Part shown: in pieces, positions 35,347-48,065 of the stretch
How positions within the stretch are numbered: position 1 is the stretch's first letter
Layout: each line of letters begins with the position of its first letter
Translations under genes and position numbers: made by a program
Assembly (NCBI GenBank): GCA_013400115.1
Contig: VXBP01004059.1
Location: 103,096 to 167,095 of the forward strand
Origin: Rhinopomastus cyanomelas
Lineage: Eukaryota > Chordata > Aves > Bucerotiformes > Rhinopomastidae
DNA length: 64,000 bases
Direction: 5' to 3'
Notes under the pieces: model-generated
Told to the model about the DNA's origin: nothing
Seen by the model: only the letters and a program-made list of their open reading frames with translations
Databases searched by the model: none

Positions 35347-38300
35347 CTGTGATTAAACTAATCTGCATCATCACTCAGCCTTTACCAACTCATGTTTTAC
35401 ATGTGCCTATTAGATTTACCTAAGTCAATTTTACATCTCAGATAAATACAAACAGAAACAACACATACTTGACAGTGGACTTAAACAATTTTAAAACATT
35501 ATAAAGATTTAAGTGCAAAATCCAGAAACACTCTTAATGAGATGTCTAAATTAAGAAAGCATAATTTTCTAAGTAGTAATTAGCAAGAAGCAACCACCAG
35601 CATTCTGGAGAAGTTCAAACTTCCCTCAGCATTGGACCAACAGTCCTGATGAAACAGGGGAAATAATTCTTGTCTACTTGCCAAATCTCCATTCAAACAA
35701 CATAAACATTTTTATATTTGGATGATAAAATACATAACCTTCCAATCTGGAAGTATTTGTAAACATGTCACCTATCAGACAAAAGTCACAAATGTAGTCC
35801 AAGTCCGTATGCTTATCTGTTTCCTTCTGGCAACCAATTCCAGACAGCCTCAGCACAACACTGTTTGATTCCTGTGAAGGGAACCACACAGTCCTTTCAT
35901 GCGCTGATATACTTCAGAAATAATCCAAAATAAAAATGAACAGATCTCAGAAGAGCGTTCACCCCACTGCTCCTCAGCATTTGGCACAGAGCTGAGGAAA
36001 ATGAAGCGATGTTACACGTGTAGTGTACTAGTTCATGAAGCTGCTGCTGTCATTTTTACTCCAGCACAGAACACTAATGAGTCAAGTATGTTTTACTATT
36101 CGTATTACTGGTGTTTTATCCTGCCTCAAAGCCACCTATTCTCAAGTTTTATAGTGTTCCCCTTGGGTCTTACATCCTCCAGGAGCACAGACCTCGCTGT
36201 AAAGGGGCACAAGCACTAAAAATCTGCAAGTCCTTAATGGCACTACAAACGTGAAAGTGGAAAACCCAAACACAAAACTCCTTCCTTTGGAGAGAGATTT
36301 TTCCCCATACTCCAAGAAAATTTCTGATTGTTGACATTTCTTCTGAGTTTGGCTATTGAATAACCTTCTGTGGCTTGAAGATGGAAAAAATCTAATATTC
36401 TTGGAGGACAACTGATGCAGGGTTTTTTCTTCCCCAAGCACATCTCCTCTGCGGCTCAGGCATAATCTAAAACAATGAAATACAATGTGCAACGCCAACC
36501 AGGCTAGAGGGGGTTTTGTCTCTGAAAATTAGAGACTTTTCAGAGAAACTGGTGAGAGGCGACACAGGGATTTTAGCCAGATTGCCCTAAGGCTGTCAGA
36601 GCTGTGAGATCAGCAAGGAGGCCAAACAAAACAACTCAGGTTGTTGTTTTTTTTAATGGGGGAAAATGTCACGGCTGTGTGTTTTCTGTAACCGTACCCT
36701 AAATTTTCAGCGCTTGATGCTGCAGTGCACAACTGTACCAACCAAAGGACAGAGCAGACTCCTCCAGCATTAACTCTTGTGCAGCTGTGATGAAATCAGA
36801 GCCGTTGTACTGGAAAGAAAAAAGTAATCTCACTAGCTTGCAAAAGCCAGTCCTCATTCACACCTTTATCTAATGTATAGGAACTGCCAAACAACATGGG
36901 CAGGACAATGGTAGACTTCCAGACATTTGTGAGCATTCTGCAAGAATACCTGGTGATTGCAAGGTAAGCTGTAGCATCTCCAATTGCCATTGGTACTTAA
37001 AATGCAAAGGCTTTTAATTACGTGAGATACAGACCTTACCAAGGCTTCAGAAACATGGTGCCTCTTCATGCAAAAGGAAATAAGAAAAATAAAGTGCCAG
37101 TAAGAATGTTTGTCAGCCTACAGGGAGATACCATTCATAAGGACTAGTGCAAAAGCAGAAATTCTAGGTGTTTGTTCCAACTCCTTTTCTCCCTGCTCAC
37201 GTATGAGCCACAGCTACCAAAATCATCGCATAAATACTTCGAAGGGTAGGTGGAGAAGTCAGAGTTCACAGGTGTAGGCAGACTTGGTTCTCCAGAAAGA
37301 AGCAAAACCAAACCTGTTCAGGGTAGCTGAGAGGCATCATCAGGTTTTCAAGGCTAGAGTCTTCTGTGTTGGAGACTTTCTTAACATTATGTTTCTATAA
37401 TAAACACCCTGATGCTCTTTGAATATCAGCTGCTTCCTGTGCTTCAAATTCACCATTACCACCTACTGCCACAGCACTCTTCTTTGAAGTTCACCATCCT
37501 AATGAAATAACCTTAGCAGACATCTGGCTTTGACCACCCTAACTGCAGCACAGCCATGCACTTACGTTACCTCAAAAATAGCATGTGAGATCACACGCTC
37601 AGAATAAAGGCTTTGCCCTCTCACACCACTGCCAGCAGACTGAAGTGATGCTCAGAAGCCATTTCAAGGTTGAATCCACTGGTTCTAAAAAGGACATGAA
37701 CCCTAAGATTCAGGCACCGCATCGTCTGTGAGCGCACGGCTTTGCAAAATAAGAGAAAGTTTCATAGAAATAAGGAGTAAGTTTCATAGTTCTGTCCTCT
37801 GCCAAAGTGAGTGTATTTGCCTCCACTGTGCCACATCACCATAGCCATTACCATTCTTCTGCATTCAGTGGAGAAAGGGGACTCAGCAGCAGACCCACTG
37901 CTTCTCAAGGCACACCTACGCTGCAGAGTATTGCTGTTCTGCAAAGGGATTAAGATTACTCAGCTCGGGACCCCGATCTGACCGTACTATGGCTTTTTTC
38001 CACCTTTGTGCCCATGTCTCCTTTCCTTGAAAACCAGGAGCCAAACTGAAAGAAGATGCAAAACAGAGAAAGAATAGCATATGCTCAGAGCTCACTCCAA
38101 TCTTAAATCAGACCATGGACAGACTGTTAGGCAGGACCTGGAAAGTGCTCCTGAGCCCCAAAGTGCAAATATAGTCAAAACAGGAAAAACATTTAAAAGC
38201 ACAAGTTTAGCTTCACCCCAATTAAGTACTTCACCAATACAGAACTGCCTTCCAATTCCTTCTGTAGTCACCAAGACAGAAATGGAAGTCTCTAAAGAGT

Positions 38301-39332
38301 GCTTCCAGGTTTGGGTCCCACGGTCCTAATCTTGGCAGCTCAATGAGGTGGGAATTCTGCTGAGTGCGACGGTTCTGTTCTAGAACTCTGCATGCCCCTC
38401 AGTGTCTCCCACCAGTTGCAAGGGAAAGAAGCTGGTTGGGTTTTTAGTGGGATTTTGTTTTCTTGGGTTTGTTTGGTTTTCTTTCCTTGAATACAACACT
38501 AAATTCATCGGTCAGAAATTCCAACGTACCATCCACACAAGTAAAAGACAAAGCTATGACCAAAGTGGAATACTTTAGAGATAAAGTTAGAAAAGCCATA
38601 GCCCTGATGACAACAACTGACATCAGACATAGCAGGGTGTTTAACTACTCACACTGTTCAAAGTGTCGAAGCACTACCAGTATTCAGATGAGGTTTTAAT
38701 ACGTTTAAGTGTTAAATAAATGCCACAAGGAAAAATAAAACTAGAGATGAATGATTTAATGATAAAGTTTTCTGTAACAAGTGCCAACAGGTACTTTTTG
38801 AAATCCAAATAAACAGTACTTGGGCAATTTATTTTTACTTGTAAGGGCCTTTAAACATTATCTCTCCGCAGCACTAATTGACATTCCTCCTGAAAATGCC
38901 TCCAGGCCAGGGACACTTTTTAACCAGAGAAAAGGAGACTGTGTTGAGGAGTACTCTTACATCTAACAGATAGCAACAATTAGTTGTCATTTAACAGAGG
39001 GAGAGCACTTTTGGGCACCTGAATCTCAAGCTATGCATCTGATCAACTCATTACGAGGGCATTTCAAAGATAAAAAGGTTTTTACTGTAGCTCAAACACC
39101 ATCTACGTATTCTGACTTCAAAACACTTCTTCAGAAGAACTTCTCCTACCGACAGGAAGTCTGCCAGCTCTCACTGCCTAGATGTGGGGAGTGAAGTGTT
39201 CTTAAAAGTTTTCAAATGTTCCCCAAATTCCTCCTCTGTTATGTAATCATAAAGGCCTCTGAAAACATCTGGAAAAAAAGTCCATTTTTGAAGATATAAA
39301 TACATGTTGTCACAGTCTACTCAGGCGAGAGA
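35347..39332. other. Intron 1 sequence, 4 kb, nothing recognised
   Basis: AT-rich intronic DNA without recognised repeats or exons. Longest frame 118 codons, no family resemblance. Confidence 0.55.
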
Positions 39333-39893
39333 CTCATAGAATCATAGAATCATTAGGGATTGGAAGGGACCTCGAAAGATCATCTAGTCCAATCCCCCTG
39401 ACACAGCAGGATCACCTAGACCAGGTCTTAAACATCTCCAGTGAAGGAGACTCCACAACCCCCCTGGGCAGCCTGTTCCACTGGTGTCACCCTCACCATG
39501 AAGAGGTTCCGTCTCATACTGATGTGGAACCTCCAATGTTCCAGCTCACACCCATTGCCCCTCATCCTATCACTAGATGACACTGAGAAGAGCCTGGATC
39601 CATCCTCCTGACACCCACCCTTCATGTATTCATAGACATTAATGAGGTCATCCCTCAGTCTTCTTTTCTCCAAGCTAAAGAGACCCACCTCCCTCAGCCT
39701 CTCCTCTTAAGGGAGGTGCTCCACCTCTTTCTTCATCCTCATTGCCCTACGCTGGCTCCCTCCAGCAGCTCCACATCCCTCTTGAACTGAGTGGTCCAGA
39801 ACTGGACACAATATTCCAGACGTGATCTCACCACAGCAGAGCAGAGCAGAGGGGGAGAAGAACCTCTCTTGATCTGCTAACCACCCCCCTTCT
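39333..39893 (-). mobile_element. CR1, type A, 5'-truncated
   Basis: Antisense copy with a complete tail (CATAGAATCATAGAATCATT) and RT C-terminal text. About 30 bp are missing near 39420, where CCTAGACCAGGTCTTAAACA lacks the usual spacer. The frame is broken near 39690-39710 (CTCCTCTTAAGGGAGG). The plus strand also has an AGAGCAGAGCAGAG micro-expansion near 39836. It is a non-functional remnant of moderate age. Confidence 0.9.
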
Positions 39894-40192
39894 GAGCAAC
39901 TCCTCTTCTTTTCCCTTCCTCTCTGCAACAGTAGTCCACAGGCAGTGGCTGTATTTGTAGCCCTTTGTAGGAAAGTCTACACAGCCCAGATCCTCCAATC
40001 TAGAGCAGTTTCGTTTCACAGAAAGGCTCCTTTTCTACATTGAAGAGAGAGGAAGGAGGAGTCAAATACATTCCTTTTCTCAAATGAGTAACAGCAATTC
40101 AAAACTGCTGCTTCTGCTAACCTTCCTCATCACATCCTCCCTCATCCATATAGCTGTGCACAAATGTTCTACCTTTGTCTTATCAGGAACAG

Positions 40193-40457
40193 TCACAGAT
40201 TCACAGAATCTTTTAGATTGAAAATTACTTTTAAGATCATCATGCTCAACCATTAACCCAACTGTCCCAGGCCCAGCACATCCCTGATCTACAGATCTTT
40301 TAAACACACCCAGGGATGGTGATTCAATCGCCTCCCTGGGCAGCCAGATGAATCTTTCCATGAAGAAGGCTTTCCCTAATGTCCAACTTGACCCTCCTCT
40401 GCTGCAACTTCAGGCCACTTCCTATTGTCCTATCACTCACTACGTGTGAGAAGAGGG
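40193..40457 (-). mobile_element. Old CR1 of a different lineage, 3' portion
   Basis: Antisense, clearly diverged CR1: TTCACAGAATCTTTTAGATT, then TCAACCATTAACCCAACTGT, then GCCTCCCTGGGCAGCCAGAT, then GGCCACTTCCTATTGTCCTATCAC. The AACCATTAACCCA text differs from types A-C and marks an older CR1 lineage. Confidence 0.75.
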
Positions 40458-41496
40458 CAATGCAAGCCTGTGGCTATATACATATATACAGACATATGCA
40501 CACCAACACACACACAACCTCTTCCTCCCCATCTCCGATTTGCTGGGCAGTGGTAAACTTCTCATGCAAATATTTTTTCCCCTGTCTAAGACTCGCTGTG
40601 ACATTTATCGCGGTCTTCAAGTGAAGACTGCATTTAAACAACTCATTGTGGAGTTAACTCAGCGTGCTCTGTGCAGCACCCAGAGTGGGAGGGTGCCCAC
40701 CCCACCTGACAGCTCTGCACTGACAGAGCATCTTTCATACCAGCTGCTGAAGCCAGTAAGCACAAAAGTACAAGCCAAATCCTATTTAGAAACTCCCTCC
40801 TCCTGAAACCACGCTCCCAGCTGATCGCCTAAGGAACATATGTGCTGAAAGAAATTCAGATTAGGTGCACCCAATCCTTGTCCAAATTTCTAAAACCAAC
40901 TTTGTGTGCTTATTCCTTTAAAGCTTTAAAATCATCGTTACAACTGTGCTCCTTTCCACATCTTTATTTCTCACATTCAAAGGCTCATATACTGCATGGT
41001 TATTTGCCTTCTCTTAAATCACAAAGAATTTAGACTAATAAAAGAATTATGGTTAACTGATTTTCCCCTTCTTCCTACAAACTTGCATGAACTCAATGCA
41101 GGGACAATACCATAGGGACCTCTCAGTTACACACTGGAATTTCTAACTCCAACATGGAAAAGTCATAAAATCAAGAACATTATTTCAACAGTTTTCCACT
41201 GAAGACATCAACTGCTGTAGATGTGTCTGTAAATCACTTTATCATTACTATGATGATTCAGTTACCCCACATCACCTCTGGAGAGCCTGTTCCTCTGTGC
41301 TGTTTCCAGCACAGAACAAGGCACATCCATCTGATCTCAGCCTTTCAGCTGGGAGGTGATCACCGAAACCAACTCCCACAAGCATTCAACGCTATTTCAC
41401 ATTACAGAAAACAAGCAAACTAAACAAAAACCGTACAAACTTCAGATAAACATTACTCACTAATAAGGTTCTCTCTTCCTAGCCTGCCATGCTGCC

Positions 41497-41551
41497 ATTG
41501 GCTGTTGCGTTACCGCTCCTACTACACACAGCTCCGTGCCCGTTATAAATA
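41497..41551 (+). promoter_or_regulatory. Weak promoter-like pair: inverted CCAAT and TATA box
   Basis: ATTGG (inverted CCAAT) at 41497-41501 and TATAAATA at 41544-41551 stand about 43 bp apart on the plus strand, in the order and spacing seen in TATA promoters. No coding exon or repeat boundary is recognised downstream. This could be chance, an unrecognised LTR remnant, or a promoter for an antisense non-coding RNA. Confidence 0.2.
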
Positions 41552-42470
41552 GTCCTCAGTAAATCTGAAGCTTTTCAGTACAGTGTGATATTCTGGGCTC
41601 AGATCCATGCATTCACTACTGCTTTCTGATCGTTTTCTGCTCTTTTGGTCTTTTAAGCACACGTTGGTTTGCTGAAAAAGCTATACTTTTTCTCTACTGT
41701 TTATTTACACTATCATTTCCTGCTGATTTTGCTGCATCTTTACACACACAAACAGTGCTGGCAATTCCATCTAATTACAGGGCTCAGCTGCCTTGAAGAA
41801 AATCACTACAAAAAGCCAGTAAACCAACCAGCAACATCTAAAGCTGGAAAACGAGATGTTTCTGCACATTGAAATTGTTCAGCCCCAAACCCGGGCACCG
41901 TTATAGCACCCATTTTTCATTGACTGGCTGATATACAATATGCTCTTGGGTCATCCTTCTTTTCCCCTTGCCTCCACTGCTGAGTTAACTGCAACTGAAA
42001 TTAGCGTTAAGTCAAAGTGACACCCTCTGCATGAAGCTTCCTCTTCTAGGGTGCTGGTGCTGACTATTCAACCTGTCTCATCTGTCAGAGGGCACAAAGT
42101 AAACAAGTGCAACCCACTAGCTGCTAAGTCCTCGTTCTCCTGTCCCAGTGCAAGTGGTAATCAAGCCACAATCTAGTTTCCCTCTGCATCCCACATATTA
42201 TTATTTATGGTGGCTGACAGCCCTTGAGCTAGGATAACTTGACAGAAGGTAATGGGAGCAACTTAAGTTTTCAGGTTATACATTGGTTCCCCGTTATATC
42301 TTAAGACACATTAAATATGGCCAAGCGACTGGGTCAGAACCTCAAACAAGGCATCCAGAGCAAAGTTAATGTGAACATAGTCTGTATATACTGCAGCTGA
42401 GCTAGACAAATAGCTTAAAGTACTATAGACACCATACACCGGCTGCAAAGCAATGACACCACACAAGTGA

Positions 42471-42530
42471 ACTTAGGGGTTGGACTAGATGATCTCCAGA
42501 GGTCACTTCCAACCCTCACCACTCTATGAG
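42471..42530 (+). mobile_element. Old CR1 3'-end remnant
   Basis: Sense tail only: GGGGTTGGACTAGATGATCT, then CCAGAGGTCACTTCCAACCC, then CACTCTATGAG. About 60 bp, typical of an older CR1 family. Confidence 0.75.
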
Positions 42531-43411
42531 AAACTGGAAAACACTAATAAAATAGCTATTACTCACATGTAAACAACAAAAACTAAATGCCAGCAGTGAG
42601 GTCAAACATACACACCTCACAAATCAAGTGACATGAAGCACATATAGCACCAACCAACTGCCATGGCGCAGCAAGCAAATTCTTGATTTAACATATAGGA
42701 TGCATTTAAATAAAGAAAACAATGCAGACAACTGTGAGAAGATCAGGTGCACTCTTCTGGTCATCTTTCTGTAAGAGTGGGTCAGTCTTAAAAGAGCATT
42801 TATCCACCCCATCATGTATTTCACCAAGTACAAAGAAGTAAAAGCATGACATTTGTGCAGCTGCTCTCATCTGAGGTCTGATGCACAGTCCGTGCGCAGG
42901 GAGCCAGCACACTGGTTCCCCAAACACTCCAACTGCTGCAGCAGGACCCCAAAGCACTGCCTCACACTGTTTCTGCAGTTAATACGCCTATTCCAGGCCC
43001 CACTAAAAATAAACCCACCCAACACTTCCAGCATGTCCCCCACGCAGTTTTCAACTCTATACCATTTCCGTGGCACTCAGCCACATCAATCAGCCACATC
43101 CCACCAGGAAAGCATGAGGTGGTCACCACAGTCCTGAAAGGCACAAGGGTAGCAGCATATCAGGGGTGCCCAGAACCCCTACCATTCACTGGAATCTGAG
43201 GCACCTTGGAAATGTGACAGCCCCTCAGGCTTGGGAGCTGAAAACATTCATGGGCTACCGCAGCATAACCAGCCGGCTGTCAAAATCTAGTCGATGACGG
43301 GCTCTCATTTTCCTGCCTCATCCTGCCTCACAGTGCAACTGGCAATTCCTGAGACCAGGGACAGGCTGGTTAGTCTGCTTAAGGAGATAAGGGCTTTTTT
43401 AAAAAAAAATC

Positions 43412-43732
43412 CAGCACCTGAAGGGGCTACAGAAAAGCTGGAGAGGGACTGTTTATGAGGGACTCGATAGCACATGAGGAAAGGTTTCAAGCTAAAAGAG
43501 GGGAGATTCAAATTTAGTCTTTGGAAGAAACTTCTCAGTATGACAGTGCTGAGGCAGGGGAACAGTTTGCCCCAGGAGGCTGTGGATTCTCCATCCCTGG
43601 AAGTGGGCAAGGCCAGGTTGGACGGGACTCTGGGCAATCTGGTCTGATGAGAGGTGCCCCTGCCAGTGGCAGGTGGTTAGAACTAGACGGTGTCTCTGAG
43701 CCTCCTTCCAATCTAAGCCAACCTGTGATTTT
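43412..43732 (+). mobile_element. Older CR1, ~320 bp
   Basis: Sense copy: AAGGGGCTACAGAAAAGCTG, then the RT C-terminus (GGGGAGATTCAAATTTAGTC; TTTGCCCCAGGAGGCTGTGG; CCCTGGAAGTGGGCAAGG), then 3' untranslated text ending CTTCCAATCTAAGCCAACCT. Multiple frame breaks. The tail is diverged. It may be the same old age class as the copy at 47297. Confidence 0.78.
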
Positions 43733-44389
43733 CCTCAATTTCAAGAAAACTATTTATTTTTCCCATATGAAAAAGACTGGAAAACTCCTCTTCCATACAA
43801 ATCCCTGATATTTTTTGAAGTAATAAGCCTTACCTGAGGGAATGATAGTTCTCACCTTTTCCAAACTCCTATTTGGAACAAACAAATGAGAAACACAACA
43901 TTCCACTGGCACTACCAAGAAAATCACTTTTCCTTTCTTCATAGCCAGCTCTGCAAAAGGCTAGAGGACAGACCACAGCAACATACAACTGGTGACCATT
44001 CCACACTCTTCCCAACTATTACTACATTACAAATGAAGTGTGTGAGGAACTGCAAAGCTTCAGCTTTTAATTCTATTGCAGAATGTTAACGATGCACTTT
44101 TCTCCTCTAAACCAGGAGCAGGTTTCCACTGCACTTGGGTTTATTCCAGCGAGAACTCCGCATATCTCAGTGTTCACATAACTTTCCTACTGCTAACAGT
44201 ATCAAAGTCGTACTAAAACGTGTACGAGCGCAAGCACATGCTCCTTCCCCACGACACCCAAGGAAAAGCAAGCACTTTTGTGTAGCATAATTACACTTTA
44301 GGATCTTATACTCATTTCTCAAACAAGAACCCAACTTTTCAGTGTTCATGCATTACCTCCGAAATGTCAACGCTTTGAGTTTGCTTTGA

Positions 44390-44508
44390 GTATCCTGGAT
44401 GCGTTCCTCTGTGATCTGTGTTAGATAGGTTTGTCCTGCTCTGGCAGGGGGGTTGGACTCGATGATCTCTTGGGTCCCTTCCAACCCCTAACATCCTATG
44501 ATCCTATG
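44390..44508 (+). mobile_element. CR1 tail, short copy
   Basis: Sense: GTATCCTGGATGCGTTCCTC, then GGGGGGTTGGACTCGATGAT, then CCCTTCCAACCCCTAACATC, with the 8-bp repeat ending CTATGATCCTATG. Strongly 5'-truncated and moderately preserved. A type B-like end. Confidence 0.85.
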
Positions 44509-47296
44509 CACTGGGACACGGCCACATTAAACAAAAACTGAATTCAGCATTGCAGGACAAGACTTGCAAGGGAAAAGCATTTCTTATTCCAGTAGACACG
44601 ATACTTGATCAAATAAATAAAAATTGTAACTAACTAACTAATGCTTTCATTAACTTGGAATTTCCCCACAGCCTAGTATTCAGAACAAAATTTGTTTGCT
44701 CTAAAGCTGCTCATAGACAGCTTTTCCAATCCCACCGTCCCGAATTCTTCTAAAAATAGAGAATTTAGAGTGCTTAATCAAAGCAGAAGCCAACTGTGAT
44801 CCTTATTAAAGCCTAGTAATTCTAAAGAAATTAAGTCATAGAAACCTTGTCAGGACTGTTTTTAGATTACATCTACCCTAGAAAATTATCCTGGGCATTG
44901 GAATTAAGTCTCGGAGTTCCAGGAAGTTTCTAACAGAGCCATCCCTAACAGTACTAGGCATGATTCTGGGTGAGCACTGGTCATGCCCCATTCCAAAGCG
45001 TTCCCTTGAGCCCGCTCTGTAGAAAAAGCTAACTTCAGAGCACAGAAGATGGTAGTGGGCATCAGTATCGCAGAGGGGTCCTCATCACATTCATTTACCA
45101 GCACTGATGTAAAGGCAAGATAATAAGTTTTGCCTCAACTTTTTAATCCAGGTTCCAAAGCACCACAGCACCTGCCCTGAGCTCCTTACCTCTAATCCTT
45201 GCAAACATCAGTCATGCTGTCTGCTGTGTTCTGGAAGAGGAAATGCCTTTCCAAGACAAGTGGGGTGCTGGACGGCCCGGCACTGAAGGGACACAAAGTG
45301 TATCAAGTGCATCATAGCTGCTCTGAGGCAGATGTGGGCTGTGCCTGGAAGCACAGCGCCTGTTCAAAGAGGAGTTAGTTACAGCTCATTTCACCCCAGA
45401 GTGCAAGCAGACACATGAGGCAGCCACTATGGATAAGATGGTGTGCTCCAAGACCCTGTTTGATCTTGGTCTAGAGCAACTTGTCCATTTTGCAAAACCA
45501 TACAGCAATTCCAGCTCCTTCAGGTTAAGGCAGGAGCACTGTAAGGGTGCTGGGTACTTGTGAACAGCAGAAATGCTCACACGGTTCATGTCTCATTGGA
45601 TCATCGTCATACAGTGAGCCAGTGTGACTCCCACTGCCCACGACTGGCCAACACCATTCTCTCCAAGACACACACAGAACAGCCATTTCAGCTGCCTTGG
45701 CTGAGCAGCAGCTCACACACTGTTCTCCTGAACCAAACACCCTACTCAGCAGCTAAGTCCAAAATTACTCTACTGCTCATCTGTTCTACACTGCTGCCCT
45801 TGAAGCAGGTAGAGGATGCAGCAACCACTCTCCTGGAATGAGCCCTGATGTTCAGCTGGAAGGAGAAGTTACAGACAGTTGGCATCTTGGCCCAATTAAC
45901 TAGGTTATGCACTTTAATATAATTTGTGAAAACACAGCTGTTCCTTCCCATACAAAAACCTTCTCTGTAGAGAAGGCAACAGTCAGTTAAAGGAAACAAT
46001 TTTGGGAACATTACACGTTTCTATTTCTTCTACACTAAGCAGAAGTGGAAATTTCAGGTTAAAAGCTGTCATTCAGGAATGAATTGTGGTGGAATTTTAC
46101 TGTCCTGCTGAAGTGCAGTTGTTTGGAGACCTAGGCAGAAATCTGCTGATGAAATAACAGCTATCAAAAATAGCTCCAGTGATATTTGACTTGGTGTAAG
46201 GTCATGAAGGCAACATTCAGACACGTGTAACAGGAGATTCACCAATTTCAGAATCACTGGGTCAGAAATCAACCTTACAGCAACAGACTTCTTGATGGTT
46301 AGGAGAAGCATTAGTGTCCTGAGACTAGGGCAAGATGCAAGAAATCTGTACTGCTGGGTACTAAGCTGGGATCAGTTGAGTAATGAAGTCTACAAGAGAC
46401 TGCAACATCTTGCAATAACCTCTTCCACGCTTCAACTGTACTTCCCTAGCACGCTGCAAACCAGCTGGTCTAGAAGTTAATCCTCCCCTCTAAACAAAAA
46501 CATCCTGGGCCTATACGCAGCAGTTCTTATGCAGGGAACACAACCAGCAAACAGCCACATCAACTGCTGCAGGGACAGCAGGTCTGGCTGGAATACATGC
46601 CATGCTACAGGTCACAATAGTCAAGTAGCCACAGAGAGAAGGAATGGATCTTCTGTGCAGCTGAAGAACTTGAACCACCATCAATGTTTTTCTCTTGAGC
46701 GACAGGATGGTGCAAAGCAGCCTCTGCCCCATTGTTTAAGGCATATGGGAAACAGCCACTCTGTGGAGAGGGAAAGCAGAGTTGTTGTATGGGACAATGA
46801 GGGAAGGACTGATTTAGTGAGTACAACAAGGTGTTTATTAGCCCATGCTGGAGGGGAAATGGAGATGGCACTACCAGTGACCGTTTGGTTAAGGCCCTTG
46901 GGCACATCCAAACCACCTGGAGCATAAGCCAGCTAAATCTGACTCCTCAGTTTCCATCCCCTTACCCAGATGGCAGATTAGAAGGTATTATGGAGAAGGG
47001 AAACTGCAAGTATATTCCAAACGCTCACTGTTTTCATAGAAACTGCTCCAGCTGCCTGAACCAGCTTGATTCTGCGGGAAGTTTTATAGAGTTTCCTACC
47101 ATGAATCACTGCATGAATCCAGTGTTCCCAACAGAGTGGAAGACATGATCAGTGCTTTCTGTGAGGACACCTACATGCACATATAACAGTGTCAGAACCT
47201 TTCTTGACGTTGACAGCTCCACATTTTATAGAGGTTATGAACGCTGAGTACACTAGTGGAAATTATTTGACTGTGTTTCTTTGTGGAAATGTTTCT
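44509..47296. other. Intron 1 sequence, nothing recognised
   Basis: Unique intronic DNA, with (TAACTAACTAACTAA) at 44627-44641. Overlapping chance frames near 46500-46930 lie on both strands and have no family match. Confidence 0.5.
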
Positions 47297-48065
47297 ACAG
47301 AATTTGGGCTGGAAGAAGACCCCAAACATCATCTAGTTCCAACGTGCCTGCCACGGGCAAGGACATCTCCCACCAGACCAGGCTGCTCAAGGTCCCATCC
47401 AATGTGATCCTGAATACTTTCAGGGCTAGAGCACTCACAGCCTCCCTGGGCAACCTTTTTCAGTGCCCCACCACCCTCACAGTAAGACATTTCCTTCTAA
47501 TTTCTAATCTAAATCTACCCTCCTTCAGTTTGAAGCCATTACTCATCCTTTCCACTGCAAACCCTTGTACAAAGTCCCTCCACAGCTTTTGTGTGATGGT
47601 GGCACCTCCCCAAAGCCATTTCCTCTGCAGGCTGATGAACCCCAACTCTCTCAACCTGTCCTCCCAGGTGTTCCAGCCCTTGATCAAGTTTGTGGCTCTC
47701 CTGTGGACCTTCACCAACCACTCCATGTCCTTCACATGTTGGGGTTTCCAGAGCTGGACACAGTACTCCAAGTGGGGTCTCACAGGAGCAGATTAAATCG
47801 GCAAAATCACCTCTCTTGACCTGCTGGCCATGCTTCTTTTGATGCAGCCCAAGATTTGGTTGGCCTTTTGGGCTGCACTCACACATTGCTGCCATACATT
47901 GAGTTTTTCATCAGCCAGCATCCTCAAGTCCTTATCTGATGGGCTTCTCTCAACCCCCAGTCCACCCAGTCTGTATCTGTGCTTGGGGGTGCCCTAACTC
48001 AGGTGCAGGACATTGCACTTGGCCTCACTGACATTCACGTGTGGTTCTACCCAGTGTTTCTCCCT
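47297..48065 (-). mobile_element. Older CR1, ~770 bp, RT C-terminus and tail
   Basis: Antisense CR1 in the DST orientation. It runs from its tail (ACAGAATTTGGGCTGGAAGA) through the RT C-terminal region (TCACAGTAAGACATTTCCTT; GAGCTGGACACAGTACTCCA) to text upstream of the QQCAL-like segment (CAGGTGCAGGACATTGCACT). Frames are interrupted several times. Its text (sense reading RPHLEYCVQLWKPQHVKDME) marks a lineage distinct from types A-C. Confidence 0.85.

Larger units (their letters stand above)
40458..43411. other. Intron 1 sequence with simple repeats
   Basis: Begins with a small ATAC/CACA-rich simple repeat (40476-40518) and holds the promoter-like motifs at 41.5 kb and one old CR1 tail at 42471. 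Otherwise unique intron. Confidence 0.5.
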
